The position numbers and the translations under genes were made by a program. Below are positions 53,030 through 62,691 of a stretch of 64,000 nt of DNA, in pieces. How positions within the stretch are numbered: position 1 is the first letter of the stretch; each line of letters begins with the position of its first letter. Location of the stretch: positions 372,001 through 436,000 of the forward strand of contig CAJTPD010000001.1 in NCBI GenBank assembly GCA_910578105.1. Direction: 5' to 3'. This stretch comes from an uncultured Odoribacter sp. (GTDB lineage Bacteria; Bacteroidota; Bacteroidia; Bacteroidales; Marinifilaceae). The notes under the pieces were generated by a model, which did no database searches, was not told the DNA's origin, and worked only from the letters and a program-made list of their open reading frames with translations.

Positions 53030-53778
53030 TTTAAATCATTTATATTGAATACCGGACCATCTGTACATACACATTTGTGACCTTCCCGGGTATCACTGAC
53101 ACAACACAAACATGCACCAATACCACAAGCCATCATGTTTTCCAAAGAAACCTCACAATCAATACCATTAGCATATGCATATTGAGCAATTGCTTTCATC
53201 ATAGGAGAGGGACCACAACAGAAAATATGGTCGAAATGCTCTTTTAATACCGGATGTTGAGTTGGATAGCCTTTTTCTCCATAAGAGCCGTCTTCAGTTG
53301 TATAGTATACTATAGCATATTTTTCAAATTCATCTTTTAATACAATGTCTTTTTCAGAACGTGTACCGATTAACACTACCGGTTGCATTCCTTTTGCTTT
53401 CAACTCTTTGGCCAAATGCAGCAAAGGAGCCACACCAACGCCACCGCCAACCAATATACAGCGTCCGCTCTGAGGCTGAGTAAACCAATTACCTAAGGGT
53501 AATATAACATTCAACTTGTCTTCCGGTCTTAGAGTTGCCAATTTTCTTGTGCCTTCTCCTGCTATTTTTATCATTAAATGGAGTAATCCTTTCTCAGGCT
53601 CTACATTATGAACAGAAATAGGGCGGCGCAGGAAAGTAGACACGGAACCTTCTACTTTTACATTCACAAATTGACCAGCTTTGATTTCCGGTAACTCCGG
53701 AGAATAAAGCACCAATAAGAAGGTATCCGCATTCAGAGTCCGGTTTTCCTTTACGGTAAAATCAATAATTTTTTTCAT
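53017..53778 (-). CDS. pyrK: Dihydroorotate dehydrogenase, electron-transfer subunit
   Basis: The 253-residue ferredoxin-reductase-like protein has an FAD site (FLRRPISVHNV), an NAD-binding region (ILVGGGVGVAPLLHLAKEL) and a C-terminal [2Fe-2S] loop with the cysteines in MMACGIGACLCC and HKCVCTDGPVF. It carries electrons from PyrD to NAD+. It overlaps pyrD by 13 bases, which fits coupled translation. Confidence 0.95.
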   Translation of the reverse strand: MKKIIDFTVKENRTLNADTFLLVLYSPELPEIKAGQFVNVKVEGSVSTFLRRPISVHNVEPEKGLLHLMIKIAGEGTRKLATLRPEDKLNVILPLGNWFTQPQSGRCILVGGGVGVAPLLHLAKELKAKGMQPVVLIGTRSEKDIVLKDEFEKYAIVYYTTEDGSYGEKGYPTQHPVLKEHFDHIFCCGPSPMMKAIAQYAYANGIDCEVSLENMMACGIGACLCCVSDTREGHKCVCTDGPVFNINDLKWQI

Positions 53779-53790
53779 TCCAAATTTGTA

Positions 53791-56559
53791 TTAATCTCTT
53801 TTTAGTTTTTGAACTAAATAACGACCTGTATAAGAGCCGGGACATTTTATCAGTTCTTCCGGAGTTCCGGTAAAAACAACAGAACCACCGTTTTTACCGC
53901 CTTCAGGCCCTAGGTCTATTACATAGTCTGCACATTTAATAACATCCATATTGTGTTCTATTATCAGGACAGAATGACCTCTTTCAATTAAAGCATTCAA
54001 TGATGCCATTAATTTGTGAATATCGTGGAAATGCAAACCTGTAGTAGGTTCATCAAATACAAAAAGCGTAGGTTCCGCATTTTCACGGCTTAAATGATAA
54101 GCCAGTTTAACTCGCTGACTTTCTCCGCCGCTCAGAGTACTGGATGGTTGGCCCAACTTAACATATCCTAATCCGACATCTACCAGTTTCTGAAGCTTAT
54201 CCATAATGGAGCGTTCGCAATGTCCGTTGCTTTCAGAGAAAAATTCCAATGCCTGATTAACTGTCATTTCCAGAATATCATAAATGTTTTTCTCCCGGTA
54301 CAGAACTTCCAGTACATCATCTTTAAAACGCCGGCCTTTACAATGTTCACATTCCAGATAAACATCAGCCATAAATTGCATTTCAACTTTAATAATTCCT
54401 TCTCCCTGACATTCTTCGCAGCGTCCGCCCGGAACATTAAATGAAAAATGGGAGGGTTTGAATCCTTGTAATTTAGCTGCTTGTGTATCTGAAAAAATCT
54501 TCCGAATATCATCCCAGGCTTTTAGATACGTCACAGGATTAGAGCGGGTAGACTTTCCAATCGGATTTTGGTCAATAAATTCCACCCCGGTGATTATCTT
54601 CATGTCTCCGGTCAGTTTGTCATAACTACCAGTCCGGTCTGAATAATCTCCGTAAAATTTTTTCAGTGCGGGCACTAAAATTGTCTTAATTAAAGTACTT
54701 TTACCAGACCCACTTACACCTGTTACCGCCGTCATTACCTGAAGTGGAAAATCTACGGTGATATTTTTAAGGTTGTTCTCTGTTGCACCAGAAATTGTTA
54801 TTTTCTTTTTCCAGTGACGTCTGGCTGCAGGCACCTCAATAGTCCGCTTCCCATATATATAATCAGATGTTAAAGTATCAGCAAGCTTCAATTGATTCAT
54901 ATCTCCCTGAAATACTACTTTTCCGCCTAATCTGCCGGCCTGGGGGCCAATATCAATCACTTCGTCGGCAGCTTTGATAATATCTTCATCGTGTTCCACT
55001 ACAATGACTGTGTTTCCCAAATTCCTTAATTTTTTCAACACCCGAATCAATTGTTCTGTATCCCGGGAATGTAATCCGATACTCGGCTCGTCCAGAATAT
55101 ACAGAGAGCCAACCAAAGCAGACCCCAGGGAAGTTGCCAGATTGATACGTTGCGATTCACCACCGGATAAAGAAGAAGAAAGGCGATTCAGTGTCAGATA
55201 GCCTAAACCTACTTCCAATAAAAACTCTAACCGATTCCGGATATCCGGCAAAATTCTCTCAGCAACTTTATTTTGTTCCGGAGTCAGTGTCAGATGATTG
55301 AAAAAATCTTTCAACTCAGACACCGGCATTTCCACCAATTCAGGCACTGACTTTCCCCCAAGTTTTACATAAGAAGCCTCTTGTTTCAATCGTGTTCCAT
55401 GACAATCCGGACATTTAGTCTTTCCAGTATACCTGGCAATCATTACACGGTTCTGTATTTTATATTTTTTACTGTCCAAATACCTGAAAAAATCATAAAT
55501 TCCTCCGAAATGCGAACAACCATTCCATAATAGGTCTTTTTCAACCGCATTCAATTCATAATAAGGTTTGTGTACAGGAAAGTTTACCTTATGGGAGTTA
55601 CGGAGTAATTCTTGTTTCCATTCACTCATTTTTTCTCCCCGCCAACACATGACCGCATCCTCATACACACTAAGCGACTTATTAGGTATTACAAGATCCT
55701 CGTCAATACCCAACACCCGACCGTAACCTTCACATTTGGGACAGGCACCGATAGGGGAATTAAAACTGAACATATTTACAGAAGGAACCGTAAAAACCAA
55801 ACCGTCAGCTTCAAACCTGTTGGAAAAAGAACGAAACTTGCCCTCTATCTCCACAAAACATTCACCTTTCCCTTCATAAAGAGCAGTTTCAACAGATTCA
55901 GATATTCTGGAAACTGTATCCCGTTCATTACTGATACTAATCCGGTCTATTACCAGATACACTTCGCTTGTTTTTGGTATAACCTGATTTTCATGTAGCA
56001 CGTCCTCAATCCGGTAAAATTCCTGATTTACTTTTATCCGGATAAATCCCTGACTCAACATTAATTTCAAAGTCTCTGTCTCACTTATGTTTTCAGGACG
56101 GGCAAGAATAAGGGCTGTTTTACCGGGATATTCCAGCATGTAATGAACAACATCATCCACCTGGTCTCTTTTGACTTCCTGACCTGAGACAGGAGATATT
56201 GTTTGTCCGGCCCGGGCATACAACAACTTAATATAGTCGTAGATTTCTGTTGAAGTCCCGACAGTCGAACGGGGATTTGAAGTATTTACTTTCTGTTCTA
56301 TAGCGACGGCAGGAGGGATGCCTTTGATATAGTCGCATTCAGGCTTGTTCAAGCGTCCCAGAAACTGTCTTGCATAAGCAGATAAACTCTCTACATACCG
56401 GCGTTGGCCTTCGGCATATAAAGTATCGAATGCCAAAGACGATTTTCCGCTACCTGACACACCGGTAATGACAATCAGTTTATTTAATCCGATTCTCAGA
56501 TCAATATTTTTCAGATTGTGTACCCGGACTCCCTTCAAATCAATACATTGTTCATTCAT
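53791..56559 (-). CDS. uvrA: Excinuclease ABC subunit A
   Basis: The 922-residue DNA damage sensor has two ABC ATPase modules. Walker A motifs are GVSGSGKSS near residue 35 and GVSGSGKST in the second half; signature sequences are LSSSLSGGESQR and PSSTLSGGESQR. Zinc-finger cysteine pairs appear as CPKC with CPDC, and CEEC with CEHC. ATG 56559 is taken as start rather than the in-frame GTG two codons earlier. A -7 element lies 45 bases upstream. Confidence 0.97.
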   Translation of the reverse strand: MNEQCIDLKGVRVHNLKNIDLRIGLNKLIVITGVSGSGKSSLAFDTLYAEGQRRYVESLSAYARQFLGRLNKPECDYIKGIPPAVAIEQKVNTSNPRSTVGTSTEIYDYIKLLYARAGQTISPVSGQEVKRDQVDDVVHYMLEYPGKTALILARPENISETETLKLMLSQGFIRIKVNQEFYRIEDVLHENQVIPKTSEVYLVIDRISISNERDTVSRISESVETALYEGKGECFVEIEGKFRSFSNRFEADGLVFTVPSVNMFSFNSPIGACPKCEGYGRVLGIDEDLVIPNKSLSVYEDAVMCWRGEKMSEWKQELLRNSHKVNFPVHKPYYELNAVEKDLLWNGCSHFGGIYDFFRYLDSKKYKIQNRVMIARYTGKTKCPDCHGTRLKQEASYVKLGGKSVPELVEMPVSELKDFFNHLTLTPEQNKVAERILPDIRNRLEFLLEVGLGYLTLNRLSSSLSGGESQRINLATSLGSALVGSLYILDEPSIGLHSRDTEQLIRVLKKLRNLGNTVIVVEHDEDIIKAADEVIDIGPQAGRLGGKVVFQGDMNQLKLADTLTSDYIYGKRTIEVPAARRHWKKKITISGATENNLKNITVDFPLQVMTAVTGVSGSGKSTLIKTILVPALKKFYGDYSDRTGSYDKLTGDMKIITGVEFIDQNPIGKSTRSNPVTYLKAWDDIRKIFSDTQAAKLQGFKPSHFSFNVPGGRCEECQGEGIIKVEMQFMADVYLECEHCKGRRFKDDVLEVLYREKNIYDILEMTVNQALEFFSESNGHCERSIMDKLQKLVDVGLGYVKLGQPSSTLSGGESQRVKLAYHLSRENAEPTLFVFDEPTTGLHFHDIHKLMASLNALIERGHSVLIIEHNMDVIKCADYVIDLGPEGGKNGGSVVFTGTPEELIKCPGSYTGRYLVQKLKRD

Positions 56560-56603
56560 AATCACATTTTCATCTTATGTAACGCTGTAAGTTTATCCTT
56601 ATG

Positions 56604-56611
56604 CAAAGATA
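56604..56611 (-). promoter_or_regulatory. -7 element for uvrA
   Basis: The minus strand reads TATCTTTG (consensus TAnnTTTG). It lies just after the rplI terminator, so uvrA starts a new transcript. The -33 is not clear. Confidence 0.55.
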
Positions 56612-56636
56612 AGGAAAAGTTACAATCAGAAAAAAT

Positions 56637-56662
56637 AAAAGCACCCTTCACAGGATGCTTTT
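56637..56662 (-). terminator. Terminator of the rpsF-rpsR-rplI operon
   Basis: AAAAGCA with TGCTTTT and CC with GG form a short GC-containing stem, and the minus strand continues into a U-rich run. It lies 54 bases after the rplI stop. Confidence 0.8.
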
Positions 56663-56716
56663 AAACGTTTGGAATATGTTTGGAAATACGTTTATAGTCC
56701 GTTAGACTTTTGTTAA

Positions 56717-57157
56717 TTATTCAGAAACTACGTCAAACTGAACATCAACTTTCACTTCACGATGAAGTTTGATAACAGCAGTATAAGTTCCTATTTCTTT
56801 AATTTCTTTCAACATAATTTTCTTTCTGTCAATATCAAATCCCTGAGCAGTCAAAGCTTCTGAAATCATGATATTATTTACAGAACCGAAAATTTTACCT
56901 GTGCTGCTGGTCTTGGCACCTATCGTTAATTTGATTTCGGCCAATTTAGCTGCTAATTCTTCAGCTTCTGCTTTTAATTTAGCTTCTTTGTGAGCACGCT
57001 GTTTGATATTTTCAGCTACAACCTTTTTTGCGGATTCGGTAGCCAAAATAGCATATCCCTGAGGAATCAGGTAATTACGGCCATATCCGGGTTTTACATT
57101 GATAATGTCATCTTTATGACCCAGATTTGCAATATCTGTCAATAATATAATCTGCAT
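56717..57157 (-). CDS. rplI: 50S ribosomal protein L9
   Basis: The 146-residue protein has the L9 N-terminal domain with the family signature around GYGRNYLIPQGYAILAT, a long connecting helix (AHKEAKLKAEAEELAAKLAE) and the C-terminal RNA-binding domain (TGKIFGSVNNIMIS). It is third in the operon rpsF-rpsR-rplI. Confidence 0.97.
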   Translation of the reverse strand: MQIILLTDIANLGHKDDIINVKPGYGRNYLIPQGYAILATESAKKVVAENIKQRAHKEAKLKAEAEELAAKLAEIKLTIGAKTSSTGKIFGSVNNIMISEALTAQGFDIDRKKIMLKEIKEIGTYTAVIKLHREVKVDVQFDVVSE

Positions 57158-57175
57158 TTTGTGTCCTCCTTTTAA

Positions 57176-57445
57176 TTATTTCATCAAATCGGTTACATAG
57201 GGCAACAAAGCAAGATGTCTTGCTCTTTTTACAGCAGTCGCAACTTTTCTCTGATATTTCACAGATGTTCCGGTAATCCTTCTGGGAAGAATTTTACCTT
57301 GTTCGTTCAAGAATTTCTTTAAAAATTCAGGGTCCTTGTAATCAATGAATTTGATTCTTGCTTTTCTGAAACGGCAGTATTTTTTCTTTTTAACATCCAC
57401 CGTAGGGGGGGTCAAATATCTGATTTCACTTTCGTTCTGTGCCAT
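57176..57445 (-). CDS. rpsR: 30S ribosomal protein S18
   Basis: The 89-residue protein has the S18 core: KKYCRFRKARIKFIDYKD, FLNEQGKILPRRITGTS and the C-terminal KRARHLALLPY. It lies between rpsF and rplI, 3 bp and 18 bp away, the usual order in this phylum. S18 binds S6 on the platform of the 30S subunit. Confidence 0.97.
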   Translation of the reverse strand: MAQNESEIRYLTPPTVDVKKKKYCRFRKARIKFIDYKDPEFLKKFLNEQGKILPRRITGTSVKYQRKVATAVKRARHLALLPYVTDLMK

Positions 57446-57448
57446 AGC

Positions 57449-57799
57449 TTATTTCTCCTCTTGTTTAGCTGCGTATTTACTTCTTCTTTTTAAAGTATAC
57501 TCATAAGCATACTTGTCTAATCTAAACGTTAAAAAACGAATAACTCTTTCGTCACGTCTGTAGGCAGTTTCCAGTTTGTCTACTAACGAACCTTCTGCTT
57601 CAAACTGCAACAAATGATAAAATCCGGTCGTCTTTTTCTGGATCGGATAAGCCAACTTGCGAAGTCCCCAAGCTTCCTCATGTTCAATCGTACCACCATT
57701 ATCGGTGATGGTGCTCTTGAATTTTTCTACCGCTTCCTTTATCTGCTGCTCAGATAAAACGGGAGTTGTAATGAAAACGGTCTCGTAATGATTCAACAT
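57449..57799 (-). CDS. rpsF: 30S ribosomal protein S6
   Basis: The 116-residue protein starts MLNHYETVFI at ATG 57799 and carries the S6 features EEAWGLRKLAYPIQKKTTGFY and DERVIRFLTFRLDKYA. The longer frame starting at 57841 runs through the promoter and is rejected. It is the first gene of the S6-S18-L9 operon. Confidence 0.96.
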   Translation of the reverse strand: MLNHYETVFITTPVLSEQQIKEAVEKFKSTITDNGGTIEHEEAWGLRKLAYPIQKKTTGFYHLLQFEAEGSLVDKLETAYRRDERVIRFLTFRLDKYAYEYTLKRRSKYAAKQEEK

Positions 57800-57838
57800 A
57801 ATTAATTGATTATTAGTATAAAAATAATTTATCGGGCG

Positions 57839-57870
57839 CAAAGGTATGATTTTCTGATGAAATTACAAAC
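57839..57870 (-). promoter_or_regulatory. Promoter of the rpsF-rpsR-rplI operon
   Basis: On the minus strand GTTTG (57870-57866) and TACCTTTG (57846-57839) are 19 bases apart, a full consensus match. Transcription would begin near 57832, 33 bases before the rpsF ATG. Confidence 0.8.
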
Positions 57871-57915
57871 AAATGAAACGGATAAATTTGTATTCACTAT
57901 ATTATTCATTAATTT

Positions 57916-58941
57916 TTAATAAATTCTCATTCGGTTTAATGCCTGGTGATACTCAGCAGCATGCCGGTTATGTTCCCTCAGGGTACGAGAAAAATAATGT
58001 GTGCCGGAAAAGTCACTTTTAGCACAAAAAAACATATAACCATGGCGTTTATAATTTAAGACGGCATCAACAACTTGAATAGAAGGCATCCGGACCGGAC
58101 CAGGAGGGAGGCCAGTATGCTTATAAGTGTTATAAGGAGAGTCTGTCTCCATATGTTTGGTCAGAATACGTTTTAAAGTAAAATCACCCAATGCATATTT
58201 TAAAGTGGGACAAGCCTCCAGTTTCCATCCTTTTTTTAAACGGTTGATATAAACGCCTGCGATGACAGGATATTCTTCTGGTTGATTGGTCTCTTCTTCC
58301 ACAATAGAGGCTATTATAATAATATCCATGGGAGAGAAGCCTGCTTTTTGTGCTTTAGCCTGACGGTCAGTATTCCAAAATTTTAAGTATTCCGCATTCA
58401 TCCGTTTGATAAAATCTTCTGTTTTAGGATGCCAGAAAAACTGGTAAGTATTGGGAATAAACATGCCCATAAAATTTTCCGGGGTGAACTTCCATTTTTC
58501 TACGTATGCCGGATCCCGGGCTAAATTCATAAACTCAGCAGAATCAACTGCGAGCTGTCGGGAAAGTACTCCGGCAAAATCTGTCATAGTCCGGATATTA
58601 TTGAAGGTAAAATGAACCGGTTCCTGACGCCCGGAACGGAGTAAATTAACCAATTGATTATTATTCATTCCGTTTTTAATCTTATAACGTCCGGCTTTTA
58701 TCCCAGCAGGATATTTTTTTAGCTCTGCTACTTTTCGAAAAGTATATGTATTTTGAATATAACCTTTACTTTCCAGAATCCGGACCACCGATTCGAAAGA
58801 ATTGCCTGGTTGTATAAAAATAATTCCGTCATCGGCAACGATGGTATTGGACTGCTGTACAAAGTGATAATACGTTGTAAAACAAGCAGTCATTCCGGCC
58901 AGCAAAACAATCATTAAAATAATCCATCCTTTTTTCTTCAT
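57916..58941 (-). CDS. mltG: Endolytic murein transglycosylase MltG
   Basis: The 341-residue YceG-like protein has one N-terminal membrane helix (about residues 6-24), a LysM-like subdomain and the catalytic domain. The catalytic Glu is Glu215 in ASIVEEET, and the family blocks GMFIPNTYQFFW, YNTYKHTGLPPGPVRMPS and the Phe/His-rich FSGTHYFSRTLREHN are intact. It cuts nascent glycan strands at the membrane and is thought to set their length. Confidence 0.95.
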   Translation of the reverse strand: MKKKGWIILMIVLLAGMTACFTTYYHFVQQSNTIVADDGIIFIQPGNSFESVVRILESKGYIQNTYTFRKVAELKKYPAGIKAGRYKIKNGMNNNQLVNLLRSGRQEPVHFTFNNIRTMTDFAGVLSRQLAVDSAEFMNLARDPAYVEKWKFTPENFMGMFIPNTYQFFWHPKTEDFIKRMNAEYLKFWNTDRQAKAQKAGFSPMDIIIIASIVEEETNQPEEYPVIAGVYINRLKKGWKLEACPTLKYALGDFTLKRILTKHMETDSPYNTYKHTGLPPGPVRMPSIQVVDAVLNYKRHGYMFFCAKSDFSGTHYFSRTLREHNRHAAEYHQALNRMRIY

Positions 58942-58971
58942 GTATCAACATTTTCATACGCAATTCCGGAG

Positions 58972-60018
58972 TCATTCCTCATTCCGGAAATACAACATAT
59001 AATAATTCATATCTTTGTCCGGGTCATAACCTTTCCGGATATATTTTTTCTCACCATGAATATACACGTGAAAGTTCTTATCAAGCTTCAACACATGCTT
59101 AAAGTATTTTTTTTCGTCTTTCACCGCATAATCTGAGACATTAAATTCATCCGGTAACTCTACTTTATTATCTGTCTCGTATTGATATTTAAAATTCTCA
59201 AAGGCATTTATAACTTCTGGTTCCTGAACAACTTCCTGCTTAAAACGATCTTCAGAAAAGACATCTGTATTCTTGAAAAAGTTAAGAGAACGGTTTAACA
59301 TATCTATCTGGTCGGCCCTGGGAACATCATTTTCCTGATTGTATATGTCTTTCACAAAATTTTTACAGAGCTCCAGATAATTGGCAGTCTGGAAATAACT
59401 ATCACTGCCGGGTTCCAGACCAAGAAAATCAGTTGTCCAGTATACCGCTTCTTTTGTATTTGTTTTATCCAGTATACACACTTTATAACCATTTTCCGGA
59501 TTCACATTGAAAACAATACAGGCTTTATCCAGTTTTTTGATGTTAATTCCTGATTCCCCAACCAACTGATATGTATTTTGATTCTGTATAATTTTAAGGA
59601 AGGTATCTTTAGTTTCTGACTTAAAAATACCAATTGCATCACAAACTCCTTCTTCTATATTACAATTCCGGAAATATACAATGTACAATTCTCCCGATTT
59701 GATATTCGGATTATTGGATTGCTCATACAAATGGTTTGCAATCTCCACAGATTGCTGGTAAAATTCGGTTTCAGCATTGAAAATTGAAGTTACCGAAGCA
59801 TAGACAGGATTATTCATATATTCATCCTCATAAGGCAGAAAATGATAATAGGCATCCTTTTTAAAAGCAGACAAAAAGTAACTCTTCAATAAATTCAATA
59901 CATCAGCATCATCCGGTAAAAAACAATTATCAGAAAGGGTAAGGATGCCACCCTCAAATTTATTACCCACATTGTGAATGACAATATCCGATATTTCACA
60001 GTTCTCAAAATTGATCAT
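58972..60018 (-). CDS. Nucleoid-associated protein, NdpA/YejK family
   Basis: The 348-residue cytoplasmic protein resembles the 37-kDa nucleoid-associated protein family (NdpA). Supporting stretches are the N-terminal ISDIVIHNVGNKFEGG, KSGELYIVYFRNCNIEEG, KLDKACIVFNV and DFLGLEP. The C-terminal third is charged and ends YMLYFRNEE. The start is ATG 60018; a TTG two codons earlier is less likely. Its role in Bacteroidales is not established. Confidence 0.8.
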   Translation of the reverse strand: MINFENCEISDIVIHNVGNKFEGGILTLSDNCFLPDDADVLNLLKSYFLSAFKKDAYYHFLPYEDEYMNNPVYASVTSIFNAETEFYQQSVEIANHLYEQSNNPNIKSGELYIVYFRNCNIEEGVCDAIGIFKSETKDTFLKIIQNQNTYQLVGESGINIKKLDKACIVFNVNPENGYKVCILDKTNTKEAVYWTTDFLGLEPGSDSYFQTANYLELCKNFVKDIYNQENDVPRADQIDMLNRSLNFFKNTDVFSEDRFKQEVVQEPEVINAFENFKYQYETDNKVELPDEFNVSDYAVKDEKKYFKHVLKLDKNFHVYIHGEKKYIRKGYDPDKDMNYYMLYFRNEE

Positions 60019-60038
60019 ATTCAAGTTTTATTAAATGA

Positions 60039-61688
60039 CTAGAATCTGAATTTTATTCCCAAATTTAGATTTTCTTTAAATTGGAATTTCCGGGAATAAT
60101 TTTCATCGTAAATGGTTTCCGTATAGATAGAAGCCGACATAAAATAATTAATTTTAAAATCCAGTGTCATCTTCCAATTGGCTGTTAAAGGAATCCGTTT
60201 TTTTTCCTCATCATCTTTTCCCCAATTCAGGAATCTGTCTTTTTTCTCATAACTCATGAAAACCTTCAATTCATTATTGATGCTCATGATTTTAAACAGA
60301 TTATTTACCTTACTGATTAAATTCAACTGGGCACCGGCTTCACGTTTGAATCTTTTTCCTTCTTCTGAAATTCCATACCGGCCAGCACTGATTTTTGCCG
60401 TATCGCGGACAAAATTCCATTTACCGGCTATCGGAGAGATAACCAGTGAAAAGTTATTGTTTGGTTTGTAATCCATACCTAAAGATAATGTAAAATATCC
60501 GGGACTCATAAAATTAGCCACTAATTTTCGTTCGGCATCTTTAGGATATTCATATGAATTAAACAGCTGAGTCAACATATTGAACTGAGCTGTATAAAAC
60601 CAGTGATTGAAAGCCTTTTGTCCAAGTTTGGAGTTCATTTCAAAACGATCCTCATTTTTCCGGATATCCTCGTCTCCGTTTTTCATAAATCCGAAACGAT
60701 AATGCACCCAATTTTCCCAACTTGTTTTATGGCGGTTGTAATTCCAGTAATAACGCAAATTACTTAATAAAGATAAAGAATTTTCACCTCCACTGGCCCA
60801 ATTAGCTAACTTACCCTGACTCATTGCTATTTCCACTTCTGAATAATAGGTCCAATATCTGCGGGATAATTCACCAATTCTTACCGGAACAATAACAGTA
60901 TATTCTTTTCCAATATCATTTTTTAAGGTTCCGGGCACATTTATTCTTTCGTTAACAACTCCTACGGTTTGATGTACATCTTGATCGACATAAATTTTTA
61001 ACCGGTTTCCTGCGGGAAGAATTTGTATCCATGTTCCAATCGTATCACCCGATTTATTACCGGCCCAGAAACGGTAATATGATGTTCTTCCATTATTCAG
61101 CCAAAAACGAATGGAATTATCAGCCAAATTCATCACTTCCATAAATACCGAGTCCCGGCTGGCATTACGTATCCAGATATAATCGGAATCATTACGGACA
61201 TAATTGACAAAAGTCTGTAAATCCGTATTCAGGTATTCATCATAATCTCCGGTCAACAAATGTTCATTATTTTTATAAAATTCCACACTATCCCATGATA
61301 TATACTCCTGAAGTGTTTGCAGGGCCTGTTCCTGACTGGCCATATTCCGGTCCGTATATTTTTTCAAATAATCGATAATATGTTTCAAACGCTCATCTTC
61401 AGCATATTTTAATAATGAATGAAGTGCATCATTGACTTTAGGGTCATCAAAACTTTCATGTTTCAGATTTTGTATAGCGTAACGTACCCCGGGATTCTCG
61501 ATTATACTATTATCTAATCGGTTAAAATATAAGCGGGTAGGGAGGACCGGTCCTGTATAAATCCTTTCCTTTACTGGTTCATCCGGAAGCTTTACAGGCT
61601 CAATGCCCCATAATGCGGACTCAGAATACTGAGCTGAAACGAAATTTATGCTCAAAAGATATATCAAAAAGATAAAAATATATCTCAT
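60039..61688 (-). CDS. DUF3078 outer-membrane beta-barrel protein
   Basis: The 549-residue exported protein has a signal peptide ending at FVSAQ, an N-terminal helical/strand periplasmic part (about 30-280) and a C-terminal barrel. The barrel starts with LANWASGGENSLSLLSN and contains KNEDRFEMNSKLG and FMSPGYFTLSLG, the DUF3078 pattern, and it ends in an aromatic-terminated strand (LNLGIKFRF). The large N-terminal part is longer than in simple DUF3078 proteins. ATG 61688 is used. Function is unknown. Confidence 0.78.
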   Translation of the reverse strand: MRYIFIFLIYLLSINFVSAQYSESALWGIEPVKLPDEPVKERIYTGPVLPTRLYFNRLDNSIIENPGVRYAIQNLKHESFDDPKVNDALHSLLKYAEDERLKHIIDYLKKYTDRNMASQEQALQTLQEYISWDSVEFYKNNEHLLTGDYDEYLNTDLQTFVNYVRNDSDYIWIRNASRDSVFMEVMNLADNSIRFWLNNGRTSYYRFWAGNKSGDTIGTWIQILPAGNRLKIYVDQDVHQTVGVVNERINVPGTLKNDIGKEYTVIVPVRIGELSRRYWTYYSEVEIAMSQGKLANWASGGENSLSLLSNLRYYWNYNRHKTSWENWVHYRFGFMKNGDEDIRKNEDRFEMNSKLGQKAFNHWFYTAQFNMLTQLFNSYEYPKDAERKLVANFMSPGYFTLSLGMDYKPNNNFSLVISPIAGKWNFVRDTAKISAGRYGISEEGKRFKREAGAQLNLISKVNNLFKIMSINNELKVFMSYEKKDRFLNWGKDDEEKKRIPLTANWKMTLDFKINYFMSASIYTETIYDENYSRKFQFKENLNLGIKFRF

Positions 61689-61695
61689 AATCAAT

Positions 61696-62505
61696 TTATT
61701 TGAAAGGAGAATCCGGTTCTTTTGCCATATGGGAATAGCTCAGTTTGTCTACGAGTCCCGGCAACCATTTGCTGAGAAAAACAGCTAACTTTCCTTCAAT
61801 AAAGGTCATTATAATTTCTCTTTTCCTTTTTCGGATTCCTTTCACAATAATAGAAGCACAGCGTTCAGCAGACATCATATGATTCTCATCGCGCGGGCTT
61901 TCACCTTGTTGGCGACCGGCAGCATTCAAAGCCTTTTTGCGAATATCAGAAGCTGTAAAACCCGGAGCTGCAATCAATACATGTAAACCTTTTTTTCTGG
62001 TTTCAATACGCACAGTGTTCAAAAAACCACGAATAGCAAACTTACTGGCAGCATAACCCGTGCGTCCGGGTAAGCCAATAAAACCGGCTATGGATATAAT
62101 TCCGACCAGACTACCTTTGGATTGTATCAAATAGGGAAGAGCATATTTCGTACAATACACCGTTCCCCAAAAGTTAACGTCCATTACTTTATGAAGTACT
62201 CCGATGTCCAAGTCCTCCAAAAGAGCACGCATTGAAATGCCGGCATTGTTGATTAAAACATCAATACGCCCGAAATGCCCAACAGTTTGTTCTATCAGTT
62301 CTTTACAAGCCAATTCTTTAGTTACATCCGTGCGTACAGGCAATATATCTGTTCCGTTTTTCTTTAAATCCTGTTCAATGTTCAACAATTCCTCAATATT
62401 CCTGGAAGCTATTGCTATTTTGGCACCTCGACGTGCCAATTCATAAACTAAAGCTTTGCCAATCCCCGAAGATGCACCAGTAACAATAACAACTTTATCC
62501 CGCAT
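61696..62505 (-). CDS. Short-chain dehydrogenase/reductase
   Basis: The 269-residue SDR has the cofactor loop TGASSGIGKALV, NNAG at the usual place and a Tyr-Lys catalytic pair in YAASKFAI. The preceding catalytic Ser position appears as Ile-Ser-Ile-Ala (GIISIAGFIG), with the Ser slightly shifted or replaced. Members of this subgroup act on lipids or sterols. The C-terminal tail is basic and hydrophobic (FIEGKLAVFLSKWLPG), suggesting membrane contact. ATG 62505 is supported by a -7 element 31 bases upstream. Confidence 0.85.
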   Translation of the reverse strand: MRDKVVIVTGASSGIGKALVYELARRGAKIAIASRNIEELLNIEQDLKKNGTDILPVRTDVTKELACKELIEQTVGHFGRIDVLINNAGISMRALLEDLDIGVLHKVMDVNFWGTVYCTKYALPYLIQSKGSLVGIISIAGFIGLPGRTGYAASKFAIRGFLNTVRIETRKKGLHVLIAAPGFTASDIRKKALNAAGRQQGESPRDENHMMSAERCASIIVKGIRKRKREIIMTFIEGKLAVFLSKWLPGLVDKLSYSHMAKEPDSPFK

Positions 62506-62535
62506 AATAAATTCTGTTAGAAAAATTATTTTTGA

Positions 62536-62543
62536 CAAAGATA
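62536..62543 (-). promoter_or_regulatory. -7 element for the SDR gene
   Basis: The minus strand reads TATCTTTG. It excludes the longer frame start at 62538, which lies inside it. Confidence 0.55.
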
Positions 62544-62657
62544 ATAATTTTAATGTGCAAATATATCAATTACCAATTTGTAGCTTATTTTTGTACATTA
62601 TTCTATATCGGACATAATGTCCTATAATTTATATTATGATAAATAAGATATTTTTAA

Positions 62658-62687
62658 AAAAAGGGAGAGTGGCACATCTCCCTTTTT
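62658..62687 (-). terminator. Terminator after the TPR gene
   Basis: AAAAAGGGAGA (62658-62668) pairs perfectly with 62677-62687 around an 8-base loop, five bases after the TPR stop. The minus strand continues with U residues. Confidence 0.88.
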
Positions 62688-62691
62688 AAAC